From a virus, in IMG/VR virus record IMGVR_UViG_3300017969_000091, positions 1 to 28,136 of that record: DNA of 28,136 bases. One strand, given 5' to 3'. Of this stretch, positions 7,054-22,000 are shown piece after piece; position 1 is the first letter of the stretch, and every line of letters starts with the position of its first letter. The position numbers and the translations under genes were made by a program. The notes below the pieces were generated by a model. It was not told the DNA's origin. It made no database searches and saw nothing but the letters and a program-made list of their open reading frames with translations.

Positions 7054-10000
7054 TTGGCAAGTCTGCCTCTGTTGATAATAGTATTTTTGCAATATTAGAA
7101 TTACTTTTATACAACGGTGTTCCAGGTTCTGTCCACAATTTTCCTAAACGTCTTAAAATTACAACTTTATTATTTTCTGCTGGAGCCCTATCTAATATTA
7201 ATGTATTATTGTTAATCGAAAATTCTGGAGGCAGTACAATATCTGATTCTGGTGAATCTTGTCCTAGTTCTATACTATATTTTACAAGTTCGGTTTTTCT
7301 TAATCGAATTCCTGCAACAAATACTTCAAATTCATTAATACTGTTAGGCATAAAATCTAATAAAAATTCATTAGTACTACCGTCTCCTATAAATGTACTT
7401 GAAACAATTTCATCTTTATAAGGTAACATTTTATCTACACTCTGATCATAAACTTCTATACCTGCTTTATAAATATTTTTTACACCTGTACCCAATGTTC
7501 CTCTTCTTAATTGATATAAAATATTACCATTTTTTTGCCAGTATTCTATCCTTTCACCGTCTACAAAAATAACATTTGGGAATTTACTTTTTTGCGAGAT
7601 ATTTGGTAACAAATTTCCATCATTAATTTCAATTTCTTTATCATACCAGTGTAAGTCTTTTGTTAATCTTATATTTTTTGATCCTTCTAATACAGTATAA
7701 TGTGTTTTATTTAAAATATCACTAAATTGGCGCCATGCAAACTTATTTTGCATTGCATCATTACTAAAATGAATTGTTTGTATATTATCTAACTCGTCTA
7801 ATTCTCTATATAATTTAACAAACATTCTATCATGCGTAACATAATAGTCTACACTAGGTGTTAACAAAAACCCATTTCTTGCAACCCACACATAATTGTC
7901 ATCAATTGCCGGAGTATTTAATGGTATTAAACCATTCCTTATTTGTCGTAATTCGTACCAGTCTTTAGATTGATCATTAATTTCATAAGAGTCATTAATT
8001 TCTTCTATTTTTATCACATCTCCTTCATTAGCAGAAATACTATAATCAAACAAGCTCAAAAAACGTGTACCATTACCTTGAATTGTCGGTATTTCTGCAT
8101 TAGGGTTGCTTTGCTGTCCAACACCAAAATTTCCATCATCTATTCTAATTCCATTCCTATAAACAGTGTACAAGAAATCTACATTCAAAATAAAATCAAA
8201 TTCTAATATTTTTGATGCCGGTACTCTTCTATAAGCAGAATTTATTTTAATACCAGGAGATAATTTTGTCCTTTCAGTTACATCATAACTTTGCCAGTCT
8301 ATTTTTTGGCTATCATGATTACTAAATTGATAAATTTTTACATTATCTCCTTGTGCCATTGGAACATCTATATGAATAACACCCGGCGTCTTTACAAATT
8401 CATCATCTGCGTAGTAACCATACCTATAATCTCCACCAGCTACTGTGCTATCTTTCCATCCTATGATATAAACTTTTAATACATCGCCCTGTTTACCTAA
8501 ACCTTCCTTAATTTTAATCGTAGATCCTACCTGTTCACTATCATCTATTAACGGATTCAATGATTCTGCTGCAGAAAATGTCCATTCAGTAAGGTACGTT
8601 AACTCGTTATTATTAAGAAACACTCTTATTTGGTTATAAGAAGTTGAGCTTAAAGGAACTTGCCATAATTTTAACCGATATTCTAAAGCAGTAGAAAGCA
8701 CAAAAGTTTCAACGTAACCAGGATTTAATAATACATCATTTACAAAAACCAATGTAAACCATTCAATTGGTTCTTGCATAAAAGGTGTTTGGGTTAAATT
8801 AAAAATATTAGTACTACCATCTGCGATAAAATTATCAATATATATTTCGCTGTAATTTTGTTCTGCACCTGCATAAATTACATAATTAATAGTTTTTCCT
8901 TGCGGAATAGATTCAGAAAACTTAATTAAAATATTGTTGCTACTATCATATTCTTCGTTATCTGCAGGTATTAATACATAATTAACTTGTTCACCATCAA
9001 CTGTAATCTGACTTGTTAAATCTTCTTCCCATCTTGCATTTACTATAAATGTATTAGATTGTCCATCTGCAATATGCACACCCATATCTAGAATGTTTGT
9101 ACCACTTATATTAAATGTTTGTAAATTTATTTTATCATTTAGTGCAGGAGGATCCGTAAAGATAATACTCTTTTGGCTAAAATCTACTTTATAGTCAATA
9201 TCTTGAATTTTAATTTTATCATTTATTTTAACAAATATTAGATCATTATCAAATGGTGTTATTCCTAATGAGAAAGTATTATCTGCTCCATTTCCTACAT
9301 AATTCCTACTGGTAATTTTACTTACGCCTGGCACTGGTTTTTCAAATACTGATATACTAACTGAATCCTGTACTAGTCCAGGAACATTTTCTTCTAAACT
9401 CTTTGCATTGGTAGGAGTTACAAATAAATCTCCATCCACAACAATTTCTTCGGCATTAATTCCTCGCGCATTACTGTAATTTAATCCACCTCCAGATAAT
9501 AAACTATCGTAATCTAAATCTGTAGGTAGAAAACTACCATCACTAGTAATCTTTCTAATTATTACAACATCATTATCTTGTAAAACAATATTGTAGTCAT
9601 TCAAAATTAAATTTTGTTTAATTCCATCTCCTACAAGACTAGGCATAATAGCAGCAGGATTATTTATATTAGTAGGATCATTTTCAAAATTCGGATCATC
9701 TACTCGCACATTATTAATATAAACATTGTAAGTAATTCCATTTTCAAGAGGAGTATTAAAATTTATTATCAAAGGTTTTAGTATTCCCTCTGAGACTAAA
9801 TTTGTTAAATCTTCTTGTCCTAAATTTAGTATCTTTGGTATAATTTGAGTAATGATATTGTTTAAAGAAATACTATCTACTTCTAAATTTATACCATATT
9901 GTTGAATTTTATTTGCACTAAGCACTGTCAAAGAATTTTCATCAGCAACATTTAAAATACTAGAAGAATTCAAAGGATCTTCTAAAACTTCATCTAATGC

Positions 10001-13000
10001 ATTTACATTAAATATCTCATAAAATGTAGGAGAAATGTTTACACTATCTCCTTTTACAATTGCATTTACATTTTTTGCAAACTCTTTAAAATTAATCTCC
10101 AATTGATTACTTATACTTGCAAAATTATATACATTTCTCGGCATATTATAAACTATATCTTCATAAGCCATATCATACGTATCATATGCATTTGAAAAAT
10201 AGTCTGTTGTATCCCATCCACTAGTATTCCCAAAACCAAAACTTCGGACTTCTACTCCGCCATAGTCAACACCGTCTAGTAACAATGACAAATCTTTACC
10301 ATATTGATTTATTTCTGGTTGATAAAAAAGATTAATTCTATCTTGAGCATGTAAAAAACTTATTTCTTTTTTATAAGAAATAATACATAATGCAAAATTT
10401 TCTATAGGTGTATCAAAAACAATCCTACCTAACATTCTACTATAACCTTTAGAATTATCTACTACATTTTCAATTGTATAATCACTTTTTAATAAAACTT
10501 TACTATCTACAGAAATTGTTACGTCTTTTTTATTATAAGATATAGGCCATTGTAAATCAAAAATATATTTAGACCCTGAACCTACAAAACTTTCTGTAGT
10601 ATCTAAAGAAACTCTATCTAAATTTTTGTTAATTCTATCAAATTTTAAAACAGTTTTCATAGATCTAACTTTAGAATTACCAATAATTACACTTAATTTT
10701 CCGTCATACCCATTTTCTTTTAAAGATCCATTTATTATACACTTAGGCGCACTTACGTAACCTTGTCCACTATTTGTAACTGTTACACTAGCAATTTTTC
10801 CATTTTCGCCTATCGTACAAATAGCCTCTGCACCTGTGCCTCCTCCTCCTTCTAATATTAATTTAGGAGCAACACCATAACCTAAACCGCCATCTATAAT
10901 TTCTACTTTTGTGACACTATAGGTATTGTTTGATACCCAATTTAAATCAGGATAAGTATCGATACTATCTATGTTTGTAATAACATCATTTACAACTATA
11001 GGTCTTAAAGGAAGAATTTTACTAAAATATGAATTAAATCTAGGAGGTAAATCAAAATCTGTTGTAAGGCTTGATGTATTTTCTAATCTATCGTAAGCAG
11101 CAACAAACTCTCTAATTTTAGCTTTAAAAGGTTTTACTTCATTTACATAACTTTCATAGCTAGGTAGATTATCATTATTGAAAGTAATATCTTGTCGCAA
11201 ACTTCCTAAATTATGCTTTACTTTTAAAAAATTTGTTTTAAATATCCAATCAACATCAGGTTGCTCAGATAAAACATATTTTATCGCTGCAATAAATAAT
11301 TGATTATATTCCACAGCTAACTCATCTACAAACAAATCATTTTTTACAATTTTAGCAATTTCTCTTATTTCTTTACTAGGAATACTATCATAAAAATCTG
11401 TATCATAGCTGATTAAATCGAAATTTTTAAAAGCTTCATTAGGGTCATATAATACACTTGAAAATTGTATAGTTCCATTTTGTCTACCAATAGTTTCATA
11501 ATTAATCGTATAATCTACATTTTCTATATCATTAATTTTTAAAAGCAAAAGCCAGCCACCTAGACCTACATTGTTTATCTTAACAATACTACCTATTTCA
11601 TCTTTTATACTTGTTAATTCATATGAATAATCAATCAAATAATCAATTTTTGTATTTTCACTATATCCTTCAGCATACCAACTTATAAAATTCCAATATA
11701 AAGATAAATTAAAGCTTTGCGTTTGAATTCTCTTCCAAAATTTAGCTGCATAATCTCTTTCATATAAAGCCCATTTTCCTAATATAGTTTCGTCTGTTTT
11801 TACTAATGCAGTAAATTTTCTAATAATAATATATGTGCTATCATTATAATTCTCACCAGGATTGATTATTTGAACATCGTCAATACTGCCTATGCTTGTT
11901 AATGTAAAATCTAATTCTAAATCTTTTCCTTTTCCTATAACTGTGTATGTAGGTTTTCTCAAGTATCCTCTACCTGGATTTACAATACTTACTCCTACAA
12001 TCTCACCGTTTTGTATTTCCAATTTTATTTCAGCTTGCTCAGCTTTTGCAATTCCATACAAATCTAAATCACTTTTTAGATCTACTTCTAAATCATATAT
12101 ATTTGATTGTTGATTAGGATAATTATCTTGTTTATATAAATTTATTAAATTTTTACTATCTACTATTAATTGATTCTTTAAAACATAATTTATACGTTCA
12201 ATATACTGCTTTAAAGCTTCTTGTCTGTTTTTAAACCAACTTTGACGTGGATCATTCAAGCATCCATACTTATATTTTTCACTTAATGAAAAATCTGGTA
12301 CAGATCTTCCAAATAAATCATAACCAACTAAACTATCTATCCATTTCGTTTCTAAACTCTCATTAGGTATATTTGTTCCTAAGCCATCTGTAAAAATATT
12401 ATACTGATAATGAACTTTATTCATATCTGATAAGTTATCATATTTGTATATTTCGAAACCTATTGCTGTGTTATTATCGTTTGTATATTTTTCTATGTTA
12501 AAAAGTCCAAACTCATTATCACTAATCAAACTTATAAATTCATATCCAGCTAAAAAAGGATTTTCTATTAACTTTGATACATTTAATGCACTTAAATTCC
12601 TATTATCAAGTTCTGGAATTGTTGTTAGATTTTTTACCCAGTAAAAATATTTTTCAGTAAAAGTTTTTGAAATTGGATCGTAAATTCTTTTTACAGAATA
12701 TGCTGCGTCTCCATACTTTGTTTGTCCTACTATCCCTGCTGTTGATCCTTCTCCAGTCGAAACCAATGTATCCCATACACTTGGTAAAATATCAGATTCT
12801 ACCCATTCATAAATATCTATAGAAGAATTAGTAAATAATTTATTCCAATAATTAGTAGAAAAAGTAACACTTGCTAGCATAGGATTGTAAAAAATTACAT
12901 CACTAATATCCCACCACAATTTACCAACATTTTCAGTTGTCCAACTCATATCTGGTAGAATAGATACATCGGCTGCATCTCCTACAGAATAAACAGCAGG

Positions 13001-16000
13001 ATCATAAATTGTTTTAAAAGATATATTTTGTTCAGCTAATCCTGAAATTTTTCCTTGTAACGGATCTATATAATCTAGATTTTTAATTAACTTTCTAGTT
13101 TTCTTATTATAAAGATAAACTCTTTTTATTTTTGATAAATCAACTGAATATTTTTGACTTTGTATTACTGACAATAACGAAGAAGTATCTTTTGCGAACT
13201 CTATTACTTTACCATAACTTATAATGTTATTGGTTTCTATTGCTATGTTCGGCAAGCCGATATATATATGGGTTTTATTTAAATGAATATTTTTTCCGAT
13301 CCCATATATTGTACTATTAACTTCATCATAACTAAATTCATTACAATAAATAAAAGAATTGTTTAATTGTTCATATACAAAGACTGAGCCAACATTTTCT
13401 TTAACATAAGTAAATTTTGTAAAATTACTATCAAAAATTGTTAAAGAACTATCAAATATAGTCTCTTTTTCTAATGTACCTAATAAAGAAATAATAATTA
13501 AAATATCATTTGATATATCTACTCTATAACCAAAATAATCTAAAGTTTTTTCTTTTGGACATTTTAATGTTTGAGATAGCTCAAATTTAAAATTTGTCAA
13601 TCTATAGATATAAACAAGTCCTTGATCTCGAAAATTGATATCAGCTGCAGGAGCGCCAACTATTAATATCGAACCATCATTATTTAGAGATATCGAACTT
13701 CCAAATTCTATATCTACAACTGGAGAAATAATATTTTCATACCATCTGTAAGCACCATTAATATATCTGTAAATTGCTATTACATTTGATTTTTCTGTTT
13801 CATATTTTACTAATATTGCTAATACTTGACCGTCATTACTAATCTCAAAATTAGAAGCATAATCATAGATGTTTTCCAATGGTATTGTACTAATATCAAC
13901 GGAATCTATAGAAATTTGTACACCTGTTTTATTAGGAATATATCCAAAAACATCTGTATAATTATCTAACGCACTCCAATAAATTTCATCAAAATAAGAC
14001 TGTAATAAATTTGTTTTTGCTTGATACAGTGTGTTGTTTAAAAGTACAATGTCATCTTTAAAATATATTGATTGATCGCTAAACAATCCTTTATAATTTT
14101 TATTTTTTCCAAATTCCCAATTATAAGTAATATTTCCATAAGTACCGTATTTTATAAAATGAAGCATCCCTGGAAAATTAAAATCATAATCACCATCTAA
14201 AGACAAAACATAAACATGAACTACATTATCAATTTCGGCTATCTTAACTTTAGCTCCAAAATAATGATTATTTTTCCTAAAATTAGAAATTATATTTTTT
14301 ACTAATTTATATTCATTTCCTAATTTTTCATATATAAAAACACTACCCTCATTGATATTTGTGCTAGTTACTCCTTGAGTGCTAACTGGAATATCGTAAA
14401 TTTCATTCCAAGACAAATCATTATCAACTGGAATCGTAGGCTCTCTTTCTATACCCTGGACTGTTCTAGACGTGTAATACCAATATTCTTCTCCTTTAAG
14501 TTCATTTTCAAATATGCCTAAACTATTAAATGTAATATCAAATGGTGAACTTTGAATTATTAAAAGTTTTCCTAAGGTATCTTCATACCCCAAAGAAGTT
14601 TTTTGAATAATGCCGACTTGCCTATTAACTGTATATATATTTGATCTGTCCCAGGGATCTTGTATGTCCCCAATAGCAAGCATTTCTAAGATAGTATCCT
14701 CGGCTAAAGCTCCAAACAATGCTCCTTGTGTCCATGTTCCTTGTACATTATTAACATAAACAACAACTTTACTAGGACTAAATCTTTGTAGATACATTAC
14801 TTCTGCTGTATTCGAAGTTCCTTTTTGTCTTATTATCTGTCCTTGTCTACCTGGATCACTTACCAACAAACCTGACCCATCTTCATAATATTTAGGGTAT
14901 GGTTGAAAAGGTAATCCTTCTTCGCTATATCTATTTTCATTATACTCTATATAACCGTCCCATAAATTCCAAATTTCATTTTCACCATTCAATACATCAG
15001 ATAACCCAGCACCAATGTCTTTTAAAGATTTATATATATCTGTTTCTATCTCAGTATATGGTCGTATAAACAATTCTCCAGTTACAGATCCTACTAATTC
15101 ATCTACAAAATTAAAAGTTTCATTTGTATCACTTGCAGTTACAGCTTGAACTTGGATAATGTAAACTGGATTTGAAGGAGTAATAATATTTTCATCTATA
15201 ACAACTTCTGCTGAAATTACTGTGGCTGTTACACCAGTATTCTTTTGAGTTAAAATTTCTCCTACTTGTACAGTAGGATTTACTATGTACCTCGTATTTC
15301 TTACTCTTAATAAACTAACTGTTTTTTTAAGTTGATTATAGTAAAAATTGAAATTATCGCCTGCATTAATAGTATCAGTTAATTCTTTAGGAAATCTAAC
15401 ACCGACATAATTCATTTTACGTTCAACATCCTCAAAAGTTGTAGCATTTATAATGTTTGTACCTCGATAACTAAAACTTCTTATTAAACTAGCTACAGTA
15501 TTTTCACCATACGTATCAGTTTGCGAGTAATCAAGAACGTTTATATATTTTACAGAACTTTCTGTATTATCTGTTATAATGTCAACCAAAACTATATTGA
15601 ATCCATTATCAGCATTAACATTCTTAACATAGTAAGGAGGAACCATTAACATCACATACCCGCCAAAATCATAACTATCTACAGGAGCAACTAACTGATA
15701 ATTTCCAACTAGATTTCCTAACAAATATGCTGTATCTGAAATCTCAAAAACTCCTCTTACATTTGCCAAATATAAAGTAAAATCATTACTACCTATAAAC
15801 GGGCTAAACACATATACAATTTCTGCTATTCCATTATTTGTTGTAATAACTTGTCCAACTGTAGGAGATATTAATGCATTATCTATATTAATAATTAATT
15901 CAACTTTTGCAGCAATAATATGAGTATCTGTAATTACATCACTAAACTTTATATTAGGATCGCCTACAAACGTAAAATTATCGCCAAAAGGTTCTGTAGA

Positions 16001-19000
16001 TTGTAAAATTAAATTATTTTGGTTTACATTACTTAATTTATTATAATGTAGCTTGATCTTATCTCCTGGTTTAATTCCTGTAAATTTTACTTTTTCAATT
16101 CTATACAAAAAATGATCAGCAGTGACTGGGTCTTCAGATTCAAAATAACGCAAAGGATAATTACCACTAAGTAATAGGTTAGGATATTCTACGTTTTCTA
16201 CATTTAATCCAGCATCAGCTATATAGTCACTTGGATTGAAAAAGCTAGAAAAAAGTTGTGCATCTACACTAGGAAAAATATCTATTAGTGCTTCCCACAG
16301 CCTGTCATTGTATAAAACAATATCTCCTTGTGTATATGCTATATTTTCTACATAATTTCCTAAAAATCTTGTAGGAATATAAGAATCATTAGGTGCTCCT
16401 ACAATAATATATCTACTATCTCCTGACATTGCAATACTTTGGCCAAACTTCTTTTGTACACTATTACTAGTATTTGGTTCTAATAAACTTATTAACTGCC
16501 ATTGAGAATTTCTTGTAGGTCTACTATAGACATACACTTTGCCATCGTTTGTGTCAGGAGCGCCTACTGCTAAATGTAAATTTCTGTCATCAACTGCTAT
16601 TGAAGTACCAAAATTAGACAAATCCTTATCATCTAAATTATCTATTGACAAATTGAATTGAAACTTATTATTGCGCTGTATCACATTCCATTCATTTTTT
16701 CCGTTATTATCTAACCAAAATTTTGTATTATCTGACAGGTTTTTTATAGAAATAGTTTCTAATTCATCAATATCTTTGGCTCGCATTGATTGAAAATATG
16801 TTAACACCCCGTTACAATTTTCATAGTCATCATAATTAATGGCAAAAAATGCTTGTGGAGCATTTATATCAATTTTTGACTGATACACATTGACAACTTC
16901 AAAAAAGCCTCTTAATGGAGATGTAATGTTTAGGCTTATAACCGAAGAGTCTCCAGTATTGAAATTAGGTAAATTAATTTCGTATATCCCAATAATATCT
17001 CCGACAGCAATAAAATCTACAAATTTTTCTAAATCTAAAGTAATTAAACTGCCTGTTATTTTAACACTTTTAATTTTAACATTGCTTTTTTTATATTGAA
17101 AAACTGTCCAACTTTTTTTATAGTTACCTACCCATAAATAATCATCAAACAACAAATCATCTATATTTTTCTCTAATAATTCATCTATAATTACAAGAGT
17201 ATGATTAACATTATCTGGATCTACGTAGCCTGCTGTTCTAAATTTAAAATCTTCAGCTCCAATGTGAAAGGTCGGCAAAAGGTTATAGTTGTTATTAGTA
17301 TCAGGTTTAACATATGCATTTGATTTAGATAGGCGCAAAATTAAGTCAATCTCGTCAACAACTGTGTTATCCGTAATAAGCACGGGTTGTGGATTTAGCC
17401 TAAAGTCTTTTTCTGGTAAGATGTAACTATATTCCGAAAAAATATCTACTCCACCATATAAACCTACTCTAATTGCCCATTCCTCAAAGAATTCTAAACT
17501 ATCCTTATCAGTATTAGACAATACATCAAACAACTTTATTAGGGAATTTTTTGTCCCTTTATCTTGTATAAATCCTTGATAAAATTTGTATTGGCTAATA
17601 TCATTAGGAATAATATTTTTTAAATAATCTCTTTTTTGATAACCAATTAAATGCTGTGCTATCTTTTGCTGTTCAATATCTAAATTATCACTATCTAAAT
17701 CATAAAAATCTTTAAATTGGGCAACTTTGTAATCAAAATTAGAAAATAATTGCTGTACTGGTTTTGATGGTAATCTTTTCCATTTACTAAAATCAAAATC
17801 AGCTGTTCCTAAAATTCTATCATTTGCTAGATAATAATATTCCTTAAATTTTACAATATCTCCTGTTTGATAATCTGTCCATGGAACAAAATTTTGGATA
17901 TTAGCATCGTCATAGAAAAAACCCGGTATATCAAATCCGCCTGTCCAATTAGCAGTCCTGTATCCAAAAACTAAAATTCTTTCCTGCCTATACCCAGGCT
18001 GAAGGTCATAGATAATATCATTGAATACAGTTTTATTATCAATAATTACTACGTGCTCTTTTAAAACTAATGGTAGTCTAACAAAGTAAATCCCTGCAAA
18101 AGTATTAACTGGTTTTATTTCAAATTTATTAAATTTATCTCTATAAAATTTTAGATTGTTACTTTTAATAGGATCCCCGCTTGCTTGTAAAATACTGTAG
18201 CCTAAACTAGTATCTTGCGTATTTCCTACAATGGCAAATTCACTTGAAAATTTTAAAGCATAAGCTGCAGGACTTAGTGTAATTACAGCATCGTCTGTCC
18301 AAGTCTGTGTGGTCCAAAACATAAATTGTTTTATAGAATGGAACCAATCTGCCAAATTAGAAGTGTCAGCAATAAATGTATCAAAAACAAAACCAACAGA
18401 TTCAAGGTACTTTCCATAACCAAACAAAAAGTCGACTACATCTTGAATTGTTTTTAGAACTGTTCCATAATTTAATACTTCAATATCCGACTCAAAATAT
18501 TGCCTGTATTTTGCATCCACTCCGCCTGTTACAGGCAAGCTAGGAATTTTAACAAATTTTGTGCTGTCAAATAGTTCTCCAGCAACATGAGTTACTTTTG
18601 TTCTATAAAAAGAATTTGTTCCTACTCGTACAATGCTTCCTATTTCATAATTTTTTCCAGTTTGCCAGTCTAAAAATGTTTCAGTGATTCCTCCTACGTT
18701 GAAGTAAACATCAGCATCTCTTTTACGCACACGTATATACTTAAATTCTGCAGTTTTATTATCATACCCTTTTATAATAAAACCTTTAATTGATCTTTCT
18801 ATAATAACTCCACTATAAGAAATTTCATCTATAGGAAAACATGTATTCTTAAATATTGTATAATTTTCTGTTGGAATAAAAATATTACCTTCATTTAATG
18901 GTGTTCTACTATCCAATATTAAATTAAATTTATTTTTATCTGTAAATCCTCCAACTTTAAAACTTATTTGATTAGTAATTAATGCAACATTTTTTTTGTA

Positions 19001-22000
19001 TTGATCGAATTTATTTAAAAATATTGTATTTTGATATTCTACAACAAAATTAATTAATCCACTAGTTATTTGATTGACTGTTGATGTTGAATTATCTGGA
19101 AAATTAATATTTTTTAATTGTATATGGTTTTTGGTACTTCTATAAACAAGTTGTCCTGATAAATCGCGAATCTGATTATATCTATCAAACCCAGTTGAAA
19201 ACATGTAGGCAGGTCTAAGTAAAATACAAGCTTTAATTATAGAAAAAGGATAGTCGCTAGATCTTTTCCAAGCCATTTCTACAGGAGAACTATCACCAAA
19301 GAGAAACTCGTCTGTGTATGTTGATGAATTTTTATTTTTTATTATATTCAATAAATTTGGTGATTTTAAAACTCCCTTTTCATCAACCGGTATGTTTTCT
19401 AACAAATATGGTCTAATATATTTTTTGTTAACAGTATACGTAGGCTTTCTAATTATACCTTTGGACAAATCTTCCCACAAAAGTAAATTATTAGATGTGT
19501 ATGGCGGAGATCCGTATTGGTTGTCCCACCAGCTAGGTTTAATTTTAAAACCTAGCATTTCCCATGGATTAGTATGCGGCAAATCAGTATCATACAAATA
19601 TTGATATATACCAGGCCAGTAACCAGGAACCTTCTCACCATTAGAAAAACTAGCTTTATTATAATTATATGTTAAAGGATTTAATCTGTTATAATAAACA
19701 TTATCAGTGTATTCAACATTTACAAATTTTGTATAAGTTATAAAATCAGTCAATAATGCCTTATTAAATTCATATAAAGAAAAGCCGGTATCCCTACCAT
19801 AACCTGGCATAACTTCATGGATATCTAATAAAGAAGGATCATATTCAATTTTAATATTATTAAATATCCTATATTCTAATTCCAAAATCAACGCATCTCT
19901 ATAATCTTTATATGCAACAGTTCTGCTTCCGTCATGCCCTATAAGTAATAGTACTCCAAGATTTAATTCTTCGTATGCTAAACTATCTTCAGCACCGCTA
20001 TTTTCCAAAGTTTTTGGAATGTAAAAGGATGTTGTACTACCATTTAAAATATGGATATTAACATCCCCTAATCCTCCGTTATCAATATCTGCTTGTTTTG
20101 CTGATTGAAAATCTACATAAACTGGATAGAACCAACCAATTAAATCATCTTTACCATCAATAATTTCTTTTCCATATGCTTTAAATGGCCCTGTTCCATC
20201 TACTAGTTCGTCCTTGTTTATAACTTCATTTATCTTTAAATCAGGTTGAAATTTGGGATAAAGACCTAACTTTGTTGGACTAGGAGGAACAAAACATCCA
20301 ACTGTACTGTCATACTCAATTATTTCAATAGTATCATCTACATTTTTATTTCCAAATATTTTGACAAATCCATCTTCACTAAAATCATAATCTAAACCAT
20401 ATAATAATTGTTTTTGGTTCTTATAAACGCCTACTGCATTATAACTTAATTCATTTAATTGAAATGGTTTAGATAAATTCCAATACATTTGATCACTATC
20501 AATTACAATATCAGAATTTACAATTTTTCCTCCGATTGGAACCATATCTGAAAGATAAAAAGGAAAATTTTCCTTTTTATCTTCAATAAATTTTTGTAAA
20601 ATTTTATCCACATGAGTTTTAATGGGTCCAGTAAATCCGAGATTAGTAGCAATTTCTAAAAATTGCCTTTTAAATTTACCATATTCAATTTTTACATAAT
20701 CTATAGCATCTATAATATTACTACTTTTATCTAGCAAATGATATGCATATAAATTAAATGGACTTGAGTGTTTATAAAATTTAGACCCATATTGAGATAG
20801 ATTTTGTAAATCTCGCAAATTTCCTTTTCCTGGAAATTCTCCTACAAATCTAGAATCATTTTCTACAATAGATGCAACATGATCTATAACTTCACCCAAT
20901 GTAAAAGAATTTAAATTATCATTCAACGGATTTTTCTCTAAATTATTCGGAATTGAGAAATATCCACTATCAGTTTTACTACTTTTTGCTTTTGATTTTA
21001 TTATTATATTGTCATTTACGTTTAATTTAAAAAATCTTATAAAATAAAAATTATTAATGTCTCTTTCAATGACATAATCGGTAGCTAAATTTTGTATTTT
21101 ATTATTAACATAAACTTTTAACCAAATAGATGTAAAATCTACATCTTCATACATATCTAATGGGTAAGTTTTACTTGTTGTTGCAACATATTGTTTAATT
21201 ACCGGTTGATTATCTTTGCTACTTTTTGTCCAACCATTTATAACTTCATAATTATCCTTAGACGTGTACTTTCGTAAAAATGATATATCTGTTTTATACT
21301 CAACAACTGAATTTGATTTAAAATATGTAAAACTATCGTTTATTAAATCAAAATAAAATAAAATATCGCCACTATTTGTTATATTTTGATACAACAATGG
21401 AAATCCTAGCTCATTATCAACAGCACCATCTCCTGTCTGATAAGAAAACAATTTATTGCCAGAAAACTGACTATATTCATAAATTATAGGATCCTTTAAC
21501 CATACATCATTTTTATCAAAAAGATCAAAAAGAGGCGCTTGATTTATAGATGTTTTAGCTTGAGATAAAACCCAATCATTACCGTCATAATAAAAATATT
21601 TTCCTTTATATTCTGTTCCAGATATAATCAAAACACTTTCGTTTATCAAAGGAATAGAATCATTTGTTTCTATTAAAGTAATTTGTGTATTGCTATTTAC
21701 AACTATAAATTTAACTTCAAAAATTCTATTTTTAACCAGTACATCAGTATCAGCTAAAAAAAGTATCCTCATACCTTCTGTTAGATTTACGCCATCGATG
21801 TTATACCCTAAAGATCCTTCTATAGTTGAAAAAACATCTTTAGTTACGGTATCAACTAAATTTACGTTTTTTTTACTTTTTGTTCCAAATTGAAATAATT
21901 TAATGTTAGCCTCAAACTCTATAATAGGTCGAAACGCTCTGCTTAACTGATCAACATTTTTTTCTTGCTGATTTAATTCTAAAGATTTTTCAATCACATC

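Noticed and set aside
7032-7421. Plus-strand open frame of 129 codons, and other short plus-strand frames across the window
   Set aside because: All lie opposite well-supported minus-strand genes. Their products show no recognisable family or composition, and low-stop reverse frames are expected here.
7468-7475. Perfect TATAAATA on the plus strand
   Set aside because: It lies inside the giant gene on the antisense strand, with no plus-strand gene downstream. A chance match is expected in DNA this AT-rich.
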